A stretch of 49,665 nt of DNA from an uncultured Lachnoclostridium sp. (GTDB lineage Bacteria; Bacillota; Clostridia; Lachnospirales; Lachnospiraceae). Made by a program: the position numbers and the translations under genes. Location: the NCBI GenBank assembly GCA_944376715.1, contig CALWDO010000018.1, positions 1-49,665 on the forward strand, in the 5' to 3' direction. Positions 8,302 through 15,566 of the stretch are shown piece after piece (position 1 is the stretch's first letter; every line of letters begins with the position of its first letter). The notes under the pieces were generated by a model. It made no database searches, was not told where the DNA came from, and was given only the letters and a program-made list of their open reading frames with translations.

Positions 8302-9050
8302 GCTCCTACCTCCTCATCAGTCTGTACAAAGAGTGATGCGATCATTGCCAGGCACATAGCCAGTACTGCGCCTGTCAGCATCGAGAATCCCAGGATGGAA
8401 TACAGGAAGAATCCAAGCACGAAGAACGGCAGATACTTCTGTTTTCCCATTACCACGATCGTCAGTGCAAAACCTAATGCCGGAAGCATATTTCCTGCAT
8501 TGGTCAGACCGTCCATCGCCCACTGCGGCACTGCGTTGATAAACGCCTGTACCACGTTATTTCCTAACCAGGTAGCGATGAACACCGGAGTGAAATAAAG
8601 AACTCCGTTGGTCAGCCACGGAAGGATGAAGCACATTTTGGATACTTTGTCGTACTCTCCTCTTTCAATGAACTGGTCAGCTTTCGTGTTGTAGAAAGAG
8701 TTGATCGTACGTCTTACATTGTTAATCAAAACGCCCAGCGCGCCGAAAGGCACTGCCAGCGCTACGGCTGCTCCTGCGTCCAGGTTGCCCATGATGGCCG
8801 CCGGCACTGCGATACAGGTTGCCAGACCCTGGTCGCTCGGGATATTTCCTCCTGCCTCGATACCGCCCATCCACATAAGCTGGATTGTTGCTCCGTAGAG
8901 CAGACCTGCCTGTACATCTCCAAATACCAAACCGATGAACACACCAAGCACTACCGGTTTACGGAATGCAAATGAGAAATAGTACTGAGCCCGCCCCATG
9001 GAGATCCAGTAGAGCAAGCCTACCAATGCGGCTTTTACTATCATATCCAT
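8298..9050 (-). CDS. PTS mannose-family IIC component
   Basis: A 250-residue polytopic permease subunit of the mannose-family PTS. It has about seven hydrophobic segments and the family motifs FGDVQAGLLYGATIQLMWMG and GGNIPSDQGLATCIAVPAA. IIC and IID together make the membrane channel. The gene starts 21 bases after the IIB stop and overlaps IID by 4 bases. Length is normal for EIIC-Man/Sor. Confidence 0.95.
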   Translation of the reverse strand: MDMIVKAALVGLLYWISMGRAQYYFSFAFRKPVVLGVFIGLVFGDVQAGLLYGATIQLMWMGGIEAGGNIPSDQGLATCIAVPAAIMGNLDAGAAVALAVPFGALGVLINNVRRTINSFYNTKADQFIERGEYDKVSKMCFILPWLTNGVLYFTPVFIATWLGNNVVQAFINAVPQWAMDGLTNAGNMLPALGFALTIVVMGKQKYLPFFVLGFFLYSILGFSMLTGAVLAMCLAMIASLFVQTDEEVGA

Positions 9051-9071
9051 TTCTTTAGTCCCCCTCTGTAA

Positions 9072-9554
9072 TTAAAGTTTTGCTACCGCTTTATCCAATG
9101 TCATGGACGGATAATCCGGTGTGGTCTGGAAATAGATCTTGATACCGTCTTTTTCCAGATCCAGCAGCATATCCGCGTCTGCGCGGTCAAGCGTGATCGC
9201 ATTATTGACTGCTTTTCTGCCTGGTCCGCCTCCCAGTCCGCCGATCTGGACTTCTTCCAGCTTCAGCCCGGCTTTGCATGCATCGCTCAGTTCTTTCACG
9301 CTCTTGAACAGAACTAAGACACGGTTCGCCTCGAACGCGCCTTCCTGCTGCTGTTTTACCGCCGTATCAATGTCAAGGATTTTGATCTTTACTCCTTTTG
9401 GAGCTGCCATTTTGAACACGTCCTGCATGAACTCATCCTTGCTCAGAGCGGTGTCGATTGTTACGATTTCGTTGATCTGGCACTGGGTCAGCCATCTGGT
9501 GATCACCTGTCCGTGGATCAGACGGAAATCTACTCGAGTTAATACAATACTCAT
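9072..9554 (-). CDS. PTS mannose-family IIB component
   Basis: A 160-residue cytoplasmic IIB that transfers phosphate from IIA to the incoming sugar. It shows the complete active-site motif IVLTRVDFRLIHGQVITRW with phospho-His14, and the GGLGGGPGRK loop near residue 105. It ends YFQTTPDYPSMTLDKAVAKL. An AAGGAGG site lies 8 bases before the ATG. It is the first gene of the PTS operon. Compared with it, the orphan IIB-like protein at 4304-4780 has lost the glycine-rich loop. Confidence 0.95.
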   Translation of the reverse strand: MSIVLTRVDFRLIHGQVITRWLTQCQINEIVTIDTALSKDEFMQDVFKMAAPKGVKIKILDIDTAVKQQQEGAFEANRVLVLFKSVKELSDACKAGLKLEEVQIGGLGGGPGRKAVNNAITLDRADADMLLDLEKDGIKIYFQTTPDYPSMTLDKAVAKL

Positions 9555-9757
9555 ATCTCGTTCCTCCTTTTAATGATATCTTATCAAAAGGGAGTCCCCT
9601 TTCCTATGTTCGTCTGACCCAAAAAAGAGGGGCATTTTTATGTTTTTGTACAAATTATTTAACAGATATTTTATAATTAATTTCTGATTAGGTATTTTTT
9701 ATTTATATTTTAGGGTGTATTTTTGCTCGAGCCGTCATTTTGTTTTATATAACCCAT
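9555..9757 (-). promoter_or_regulatory. AT-rich leader of the PTS operon with alternative hairpins
   Basis: About 200 bases separate the IIB start from the terminator of the aldolase gene. No convincing sigma-A pair and no GG/GC-type sigma-54 site was found by eye, although many mannose-family PTS operons use sigma-54. Near the gene there is a perfect 6-bp hairpin, AAAGGG-GACT-CCCTTT (9587-9602). Its G-rich arm could also pair with CCCCT at 9628-9632, so two exclusive structures are possible. Confidence 0.35.
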
Positions 9758-9788
9758 AAAAAAAGCGGGCGGATTGTAACATCCGCCC
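9758..9788 (-). terminator. intrinsic terminator of the aldolase gene
   Basis: On the minus strand GGGCGGAT and ATCCGCCC (9767-9774 and 9781-9788) form a perfect 8-bp stem with a 6-base loop, followed by GC and T7. It isolates the aldolase transcript from the PTS operon. Confidence 0.92.
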
Positions 9789-9813
9789 ACAAGCCTTTTG
9801 TCTTTGTATAAAC

Positions 9814-10452
9814 TTATTTCTGTCTGTATGCCGCGATGATATCATGGATCTTCTTAGCATTGGCAGCGATATCTTCAGAGGTTCCTTTGGTCAGCAAGCC
9901 GCCGAATCCGCATACATCCGCACCGCTCTCCAGCCAGGTCTCCAGATTGTCCAGATTAATTCCGCCGCTTGCCATGATCGGCATGGTCGGGATCGGAGTC
10001 TTGAAGACTTTCGCCAGCTTCGGACCATAAAAATCAGAAATTGGAAATGCCTTGATGAAAGCCGCTCCCATGCTCAGAGCGTTCACTGCCTCTGTTACAC
10101 TTGTGCATCCCGGAGCATACGGGATCTGATAACGGTTGCACACCTTTGCCACGCCTTCATCATAGTTCGGAGCAATGATAAACTGAGCGCCGCAGAGAAC
10201 CGCATGTCTTGCAGTCTCGGCATCCAGTACCGTACCGGCTCCCACGATCAGGTCGTCGCCGTATTTTTCTCTCAGGCCTTTAATAATCTCGCCTGCATTG
10301 TTCAGCGTGAAGCTCATCTCCATTACAGGAACGCCGCCTTTGATGCAGCCTTCTGCAATCTCGCTGGCCCTCTCCAGGGTCTCTGCTCTTACTACTGCGA
10401 GAGCTCCCACTTCATACATCCTTCTCGTGATTTCCATTTTCTGCATTTTCAT
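9814..10452 (-). CDS. eda: 2-dehydro-3-deoxy-phosphogluconate (KDPG/KDGP-type) aldolase
   Basis: This class I aldolase cleaves 2-keto-3-deoxy-6-phosphogluconate, or a related keto-deoxy sugar acid phosphate, to pyruvate and glyceraldehyde 3-phosphate. Reading from the ATG at 10452 gives 212 residues. The catalytic Glu45 is in VMEMSFT, and the Schiff-base Lys134 in AFIKAFPIS. GAGTVLD, IIAPNYD, APGCTSVTEA and MASGGIN are the phosphate- and substrate-binding loops of the family. A longer GTG-started frame at 10461 begins inside the ribosome site (GAGGTGG), so the ATG is preferred. The gene has its own promoter and terminator. Its closeness to a mannose-family PTS and a CdaR-like regulator suggests sugar-acid breakdown, as in enteric glucosaminate (dga) operons where such an aldolase accompanies a mannose-family PTS. 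That link is inference. Confidence 0.9.
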   Translation of the reverse strand: MKMQKMEITRRMYEVGALAVVRAETLERASEIAEGCIKGGVPVMEMSFTLNNAGEIIKGLREKYGDDLIVGAGTVLDAETARHAVLCGAQFIIAPNYDEGVAKVCNRYQIPYAPGCTSVTEAVNALSMGAAFIKAFPISDFYGPKLAKVFKTPIPTMPIMASGGINLDNLETWLESGADVCGFGGLLTKGTSEDIAANAKKIHDIIAAYRQK

Positions 10453-10479
10453 TTCTACCACCTCAATACTATACTATTT

Positions 10480-10531
10480 GTTACATCTAACGGTTACATT
10501 TTTATTTTACCGTAAATATTCCACTTGGCAA
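10480..10531 (-). promoter_or_regulatory. promoter and repeated element upstream of the aldolase gene
   Basis: TTGCCA (10526-10531), 16 bases, then TAAAAT (10504-10509) on the minus strand. Immediately downstream, TGTAAC occurs twice in direct orientation with 7 bases between (within 10480-10498), covering the predicted transcription start. This is a possible operator for an unidentified regulator. Confidence 0.6.
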
Positions 10532-10579
10532 TTGTTCATTCTCACATAATTGAGCCTTTGTTTTTGTGCGCCCTTTGCA

Positions 10580-11290
10580 TTATTCGCCCAAATACGCCGA
10601 CTGTACGGATTTATTATTCAAAAGCTCTTCTGCTTTACCTTCCAGCACAATCCGCCCCGTCTCCAGCACATAACCTCTGTCTGCGATGGAGAGCGCTTTT
10701 TTCGCGTTCTGTTCCACCAGCAGCACTGTCGTTCCGCTGGCGCTGACCTCTTTGATAATGTCAAAAATCTCATTTACCAGAATGGGGGAAAGGCCCATGG
10801 AGGGCTCATCCATCAAAATAATACGGGGATTAGACATCAGCGCGCGTCCCATGGCAAGCATCTGCTGTTCCCCTCCCGAAAGTGTTCCCGCCGGCTGGTT
10901 CTTTCTTTCTTCCAGTCTCGGAAATCTCTTATAAACTTTCTGAAGACTTTCTTCTATCTCTTCCTTGCTGTTTCTTGTATATGCGCCCAGCCGCAGATTC
11001 TGGAGCACGCTTAAAGAAGCGAAAACTCTCCGGCCTTCAGGCACATGCGCCATACCCATAGACACAATCTTATGTGCCGGAGTCTTTGTAATATCCTGTC
11101 CTTCAAAAATCACGCTGCCGCCCTTCGGTGCGATCAGCCCGGAAATCGTATGGAGCGTCGTTGTCTTTCCGGCTCCGTTCGCGCCGATCAATGCGATAAC
11201 TTCTCCTTCGTTGACTTCGAAAGAAATCCCTTTTAACGCCTGAATTACGCCATAATAGACGCTCAGGTCTTTGATCTCAAGCATAGCCAT
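10580..11290 (-). CDS. livF: branched-chain amino acid ABC transporter ATP-binding protein LivF
   Basis: A 236-residue ATPase, the second nucleotide-binding subunit of the LivFGHM importer. It has Walker A GANGAGKTT, signature LSGGEQQ, and Walker B IILMDEPSMGLSP. The start MLEIKDLSVYYGVIQALKGI is typical of LivF, as is the short length without the C-terminal extension seen in LivG. It is the last gene of the liv operon, 13 bases after livG. No clear terminator was seen between it and the aldolase promoter. Confidence 0.95.
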   Translation of the reverse strand: MAMLEIKDLSVYYGVIQALKGISFEVNEGEVIALIGANGAGKTTTLHTISGLIAPKGGSVIFEGQDITKTPAHKIVSMGMAHVPEGRRVFASLSVLQNLRLGAYTRNSKEEIEESLQKVYKRFPRLEERKNQPAGTLSGGEQQMLAMGRALMSNPRIILMDEPSMGLSPILVNEIFDIIKEVSASGTTVLLVEQNAKKALSIADRGYVLETGRIVLEGKAEELLNNKSVQSAYLGE

Positions 11291-11303
11291 CTTCGCGTCC
11301 CTC

Positions 11304-12068
11304 CTATTCTCCCAGATATGCGGTGATCACCTTCGGATCTTTCAGGACCTCCGCGGTGTCTCCGCTGGCAAGAATCTGACCGAAGTTCAATACCGTCAGT
11401 CTCTCGCAGATACCGGATACCAGTTTCATATCATGTTCGATCAGAAGGATCGTCATGTCAAATTTATCCCGCACAAACCGGATCGTATTCATCAGGCTTT
11501 GCGTCTCATTCGGGTTCATGCCAGCGGCCGGCTCATCCAGCAGCAGAAGCTTGGGATTCGTCGCCATAGCTCTGGCAATCTCCAGCTCTCTCTGTTTTCC
11601 ATAAGGTAAATTAGAAGCCTTATAATCCGCCTCTTTATCCAGACCGAAAACTTCCAGAAGCTCCATGGCACGGGCATCCATCTCCTTTTCCAGTCGATAG
11701 TACCGGGGCAGACGCAGTATCCCTGTCAAAGTAGAATAAGTATATTCTTTCTGATTGTGAAGCGCCACTTTTACATTGTCCAGCACAGACAGATCTGAAA
11801 AAAGACGGATATTCTGAAATGTTCTTGCGATTCCTTCTTTATTCAGTTCAATAGTCCTTTTACCAGTCACATCTTCTCCGTCCAGAAGGATCTTTCCATC
11901 TGTAGGCTTATATACTCCCGTCAGCATATTGAAAACAGTGGTCTTTCCGGCTCCGTTGGGACCAATCAGTCCGTAAAGCTCTCCTTTTTCAATCGTCAGG
12001 TTGAAATCATCAACCGCGCGAAGTCCTCCAAAAGAGATACCAAGGTTTTTTACTTCCAGCATAGACAT
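11304..12068 (-). CDS. livG: branched-chain amino acid ABC transporter ATP-binding protein LivG
   Basis: A 254-residue ATPase with Walker A GPNGAGKTT. The LivG-specific stretch GIARTFQNIRLFSDLSVLDN is present. A LPYGKQRELEIARA segment replaces the canonical signature, as usual for LivG. Walker B is LLLLDEPAAGMNP, and the C-terminus is LNFGQILASGDTAEVL. It pairs with LivF under the LivH/LivM channel. It starts one base after the livM stop, so translation is likely coupled. Confidence 0.95.
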   Translation of the reverse strand: MSMLEVKNLGISFGGLRAVDDFNLTIEKGELYGLIGPNGAGKTTVFNMLTGVYKPTDGKILLDGEDVTGKRTIELNKEGIARTFQNIRLFSDLSVLDNVKVALHNQKEYTYSTLTGILRLPRYYRLEKEMDARAMELLEVFGLDKEADYKASNLPYGKQRELEIARAMATNPKLLLLDEPAAGMNPNETQSLMNTIRFVRDKFDMTILLIEHDMKLVSGICERLTVLNFGQILASGDTAEVLKDPKVITAYLGE

Positions 12069-12069
12069 G

Positions 12070-13143
12070 TTACTGCACCTCCTTCTCTTTTCTTCGCAGC
12101 AGTTTCAGCGGAGAATACCGTTCCCTCAGTTCGATCGCCTTCGGGCTCCAGGTCAGGATCATAGCTGCGATCAACACAATTGCATAGATCAGCATTCGGT
12201 ACTCGTCCAGAGAACGAAGCATCTCCGGAAGCATCGTCAGGATCACTGCCGATATCATGGAACCGCGGATACTTCCAATACCGCCCAGCACAACAAATAC
12301 AAGGATTGTGATGGACATGTTGTATCCGAAGTTTTTCGGAAGCGCTGTAAGCGTAGTCAGGTTATGGGCATACAGAACCCCCGCCGCGCCTGCCATAGCG
12401 GCTGAAATGCTGAAAGCCATAATCTTATATTTCGTAATATTAATGCCGATAGACTCCGCCGCAATCCGGTTGTCGCGAATCGCCATAATCGCACGGCCTG
12501 CTCTGGAATTGATCAGATTCAACACGATAAAAAGAGTGATCAGCAGCATAATAATGCCCAGAGTAAAGTTCGAGTCGGACGGCGCCCCGGTAATTCCCTG
12601 CGCACCGTTGATTATGACCATCCCATCCGCTTCCATATTCAGCGCAAGCATACTTTTCATGGAAAGATGGAATCCGTTGCTGTCAACTCCCAGATAAATT
12701 GCGTTTACCAGGTTTTTGATAATCTCGCCGAATGCCAGCGTCACAATTGCCAGATAATCTCCTCTCAGACGAAGCACCGGAATGCCTACCAGGATCCCGC
12801 AGATACCTGCACAGACTACGCCGATCAGCACAGCGATGATAAAACGGACCGTAGGAACCGGAATCGCCTGTTCCATACATTTGGTAAACGCGGCGCTGGC
12901 GAATGCTCCTACACACATAAATCCTGCATGTCCCAGGCTCAACTCTCCCAGGATACCCACCGTCAGATTCAGGGATACCGCCAGAATCGCGTATACACAG
13001 AGAGGCACTAAAAGACCTTTCATCAGACTGGACATATTCCCAAATCTCATCCATATCTCACATCCGACATATGCCAGGATTACAATTCCATAAGTAATCA
13101 GGTTGCTCCTGGCTGTTTTCGACATCTTTTTCATCTCTCTCAC
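12070..13143 (-). CDS. livM: branched-chain amino acid ABC transporter permease LivM
   Basis: A 357-residue polytopic permease. LivM-type features are SLNLTVGILGELSLGHAGFM, a GIPVLRLRGDYLAIVTLAFG motif, RAIMAIRDNRIAAESIGINI (the EAA-like ATPase contact), and FVVLGGIGSIRGSMISA. It has about nine or ten membrane segments and sits between livH and livG with very short spacers (6 and 1 bases). Confidence 0.95.
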   Translation of the reverse strand: MREMKKMSKTARSNLITYGIVILAYVGCEIWMRFGNMSSLMKGLLVPLCVYAILAVSLNLTVGILGELSLGHAGFMCVGAFASAAFTKCMEQAIPVPTVRFIIAVLIGVVCAGICGILVGIPVLRLRGDYLAIVTLAFGEIIKNLVNAIYLGVDSNGFHLSMKSMLALNMEADGMVIINGAQGITGAPSDSNFTLGIIMLLITLFIVLNLINSRAGRAIMAIRDNRIAAESIGINITKYKIMAFSISAAMAGAAGVLYAHNLTTLTALPKNFGYNMSITILVFVVLGGIGSIRGSMISAVILTMLPEMLRSLDEYRMLIYAIVLIAAMILTWSPKAIELRERYSPLKLLRRKEKEVQ

Positions 13144-13149
13144 CTCCGC

Positions 13150-14040
13150 TTACACCTTTTCCTGGATTTCTTTTCCCATCAGACCGGTAGGCCGTACCAC
13201 CAGCACGATGATCAGTACAGAAAAGACGATCGCGTCCGACAGCTGAGAAGAGATGTATGCTCTTGCCAGGATCTCGATGATGCCCAGCAAAACGCCTCCC
13301 ACAAATGCTCCGGGTATGGAACCGATACCACCAAACACGGCCGCCACGAAGGCTTTAATACCCGGCATGGAACCGGTATACGGAGTCAGGGACGGATACG
13401 CAGAGCAAAGCAGCACTCCTGCAATAGCAGCCAGCGCGGATCCGATCGCGAAGGTCAGCGAGATAGTCCTGTTTACATTAATTCCCATCAGACGCGCCGC
13501 GCCGTCATCCTCAGACACTGCCAGCATCGCATGTCCCGCCTTGGAATACTTTATAAACGCCATCAGGCCAGCCATGATTACAACGCATGCCAGGATTGTC
13601 ACAATCGTCTCTCCTGAAATATTCAGCTGGCCTCCCGCCAGACTAAGCGGTTTAATCGGAACCACAGAGGTAAAAGACTTCGTATTAGCGCCAAAAATCA
13701 AGAGCGCCATATTTTGTAAAAAATAACTGACACCGATTGCAGTGATCAGCACAGCCAGTTTGGACGCATGACGGAGCGGACGATACGCAATTCCTTCAAT
13801 CACCACGCCCATTACCGTACAGACCACCACCGAGAGCAGTATCGCAATCGGAATAGGAAGTCCCATATTGTTAATCGCCACAAACGCCACATAGCTTCCG
13901 ACCATGATAACGTCGCCATGCGCAAAGTTCAGCATCTTCGCGATGCCGTAAACCATCGTATATCCCAATGCAATAATCGCATAAACGCTGCCAAGGCTGA
14001 TGCCGTTCAACAGATAGGATATAAAGCTCATTTCATTCAA
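13150..14040 (-). CDS. livH: branched-chain amino acid ABC transporter permease LivH
   Basis: A 296-residue permease beginning SYLLNGISLGSVYAIIALGYTM, with the LivH motifs NFAHGDVIMVGSY, the ATPase-contact region around DDGAARLMGINVNRTI, and VFGGIGSIPGAFVGG. It is the first gene after the binding-protein gene, from which it is separated by a strong hairpin terminator. Permeases are therefore probably expressed below the level of the binding protein by partial read-through. Confidence 0.95.
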   Translation of the reverse strand: MNEMSFISYLLNGISLGSVYAIIALGYTMVYGIAKMLNFAHGDVIMVGSYVAFVAINNMGLPIPIAILLSVVVCTVMGVVIEGIAYRPLRHASKLAVLITAIGVSYFLQNMALLIFGANTKSFTSVVPIKPLSLAGGQLNISGETIVTILACVVIMAGLMAFIKYSKAGHAMLAVSEDDGAARLMGINVNRTISLTFAIGSALAAIAGVLLCSAYPSLTPYTGSMPGIKAFVAAVFGGIGSIPGAFVGGVLLGIIEILARAYISSQLSDAIVFSVLIIVLVVRPTGLMGKEIQEKV

Positions 14041-14137
14041 CTCCTCTTCTCTTACAGTTTCATTCCGGCTCTTTTGCCCTTATCCGCCAATTATAGCATA
14101 GAATAAAAAGCAACACAAGACGACATGTTTTTATTTT

Positions 14138-14174
14138 CAAAAAAAGAGACGTCCCCCGTAAGGGGAACGTCTCT
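14138..14174 (-). terminator. terminator/attenuator between the binding-protein and permease genes
   Basis: AGAGACGT and CCCC (14145-14152, 14154-14157) pair with GGGG and ACGTCTCT (to 14174) around a 4-base loop, with one internal mismatch. A T7 run follows on the minus strand. Its place inside the liv operon fits partial termination that raises binding-protein mRNA over permease mRNA. Confidence 0.88.
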
Positions 14175-14205
14175 GTTCTAAACCTGCTTCTGTCTGCAGT
14201 ATAAA

Positions 14206-15435
14206 TTACATTGCAGTGTAAGCGCCGTCTACGATTTGTACTGCTTTCGGCTCTTTGGTCGGCTCGCCGTCTGCGGACCAGGTAATACCCTGGCCGGTCA
14301 GGCCATCTACCGTAATCTCGGTCATAGCTACTTTCATAGCTTCGCACATATCGGAAACGCTCATATCAGCGGTGATGCCTGCCTGCTCTGCTGCTGCTTT
14401 GATGATGTAGATTGCATCGTAAGCGTCTGCTGCGAACTGGTTCGGAGTATCGCCATACGCTTCCTGATAAGCTGCAACGAAAGTCTGGGTAGCCTCATCA
14501 TCCGCATCTGCTGCGAACGGAGTCAGAAGCATAACGCCTTCTGCCAGAGAAGTATCAAAGTTTTCAACGCCCAGGATACCGTCCAGTCCGTCGCATCCGA
14601 AGAAGATCGGATCATAACCCATACCGTTTGCCTGGGTCAGGATAATGGAAGCTTCGGTGTAGTAAATCGGCAGGAATACAAGCTCTGCGCCTGCTTCTTT
14701 TGCCTGCTGAAGCTGTACGGAGAAATCGGTATTGTTGTCTGCGGTAAACGCGGATTCAGATACGATCTCGATACCCTGATTTGCAGCTTCTGCTGCGAAG
14801 GTCTGGTAAATGCCGCTGGAGTATACGCTGGAGCTGTCATAGATCACAGCCACCTTTGTAGCCAGGTCATGCTCGCCGATGTACTGAGCGGATGCTCTAC
14901 CCTGGTTCGGGTCAGAGAAGCATACACGGAACGCATTCGCCGGAGCGATACTCTCTACTGCAGATCCGGACGGAGTCAGCATAAACATATTGTCTGCCTC
15001 AGCCTCAACTGCAACCTGAGTACACGGTGTAGAAGTAACGGTACCCATCAGCATCTGCATACCCCAGTCTTTCAGGGTGTTGTATGCGTTGATGGATCTC
15101 TCAGCGTCGTTCTCATCATCTTCAAACCGGAACTCGATCTGCATACCATTGATACCGCCGGCAGCGTTGATCTCGTCCACAGCCATCTGAGCTGCGTTCA
15201 TAACAGCGGTTCCGTAAATAGCTGCGCTTCCGGTAGTCGGTCCGATACCGCCGATCTTCAGCGTACCGCCTTCGGTAGTGGCTGCTGCGTCGCTGCTGTC
15301 AGCCGCATCCGTATCTTCCGCTGCAGACGCATCATTGGATGTGGTGCTGTCTGTCGCTGCAGAATCGGAGCTGCCGCAGGCAACTGCAGAAAAAGCCAGA
15401 ACTGCTGTCAGTGCAAGACAAAGTAACTTTTTCAT
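14206..15435 (-). CDS. livJ: branched-chain-type amino acid ABC transporter substrate-binding lipoprotein
   Basis: This 409-residue lipoprotein captures the substrate outside the membrane for LivFGHM. The signal peptide MKKLLCLALTAVLAFSAVAC ends in a lipobox with Cys20. A Ser/Asp/Ala-rich acidic linker of about 40 residues follows, then a Peripla_BP_6 type I fold starting LKIGGIGPTTGSAAIYGTAV. QMAVDEINAAGGINGMQIEF and the GTVTSTPCTQVAVEAE region are typical of LIVAT-binding proteins. Family members also bind urea, short amides or other amino acids, so leucine/isoleucine/valine specificity is only probable. It is the first gene of the operon, with an AGAGGAGG site 8 bases upstream of the ATG and a palindrome covering the promoter start. 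Confidence 0.92.
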   Translation of the reverse strand: MKKLLCLALTAVLAFSAVACGSSDSAATDSTTSNDASAAEDTDAADSSDAAATTEGGTLKIGGIGPTTGSAAIYGTAVMNAAQMAVDEINAAGGINGMQIEFRFEDDENDAERSINAYNTLKDWGMQMLMGTVTSTPCTQVAVEAEADNMFMLTPSGSAVESIAPANAFRVCFSDPNQGRASAQYIGEHDLATKVAVIYDSSSVYSSGIYQTFAAEAANQGIEIVSESAFTADNNTDFSVQLQQAKEAGAELVFLPIYYTEASIILTQANGMGYDPIFFGCDGLDGILGVENFDTSLAEGVMLLTPFAADADDEATQTFVAAYQEAYGDTPNQFAADAYDAIYIIKAAAEQAGITADMSVSDMCEAMKVAMTEITVDGLTGQGITWSADGEPTKEPKAVQIVDGAYTAM

Positions 15436-15459
15436 AATGTTATCCTCCTCTTAAAATAA

Positions 15460-15490
15460 GATATCCGATGTATAAAATACATCGGATATC
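15460..15490. promoter_or_regulatory. perfect 13-bp inverted repeat at the livJ transcription start
   Basis: GATATCCGATGTA (15460-15472) and its exact complement TACATCGGATATC (15478-15490) flank a 5-base loop. The element directly abuts the -10 box and spans about -6 to +25 relative to the predicted start. That is a classic repressor-operator position. It could also form a stable hairpin in the leader. Confidence 0.75.
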
Positions 15491-15519
15491 ATGATAAATC
15501 CAGACTTTTGATTTGTCAA
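15491..15519 (-). promoter_or_regulatory. sigma-A promoter of the liv operon
   Basis: Perfect TTGACA (15514-15519), 17-base spacer, TATCAT (15491-15496) on the minus strand. The palindrome at 15460-15490 starts at the next base. Confidence 0.85.
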
Positions 15520-15566
15520 TCTTTTTCGTCGATTTCCTCGACTTTCCTTTGTTTTCCGAAGATTTT

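Noticed and set aside
9555-9757. Possible sigma-54 promoter before the mannose-family PTS
   Set aside because: No GG-N10-GC pattern with a TTGCA-like -12 region was found on the minus strand, and no LevR-type gene is present in the window.
14236-15426. 396-codon open frame on the plus strand
   Set aside because: It is a mirror frame of the amino-acid-binding lipoprotein, created by its codon bias; composition is unnaturally rich in Cys.
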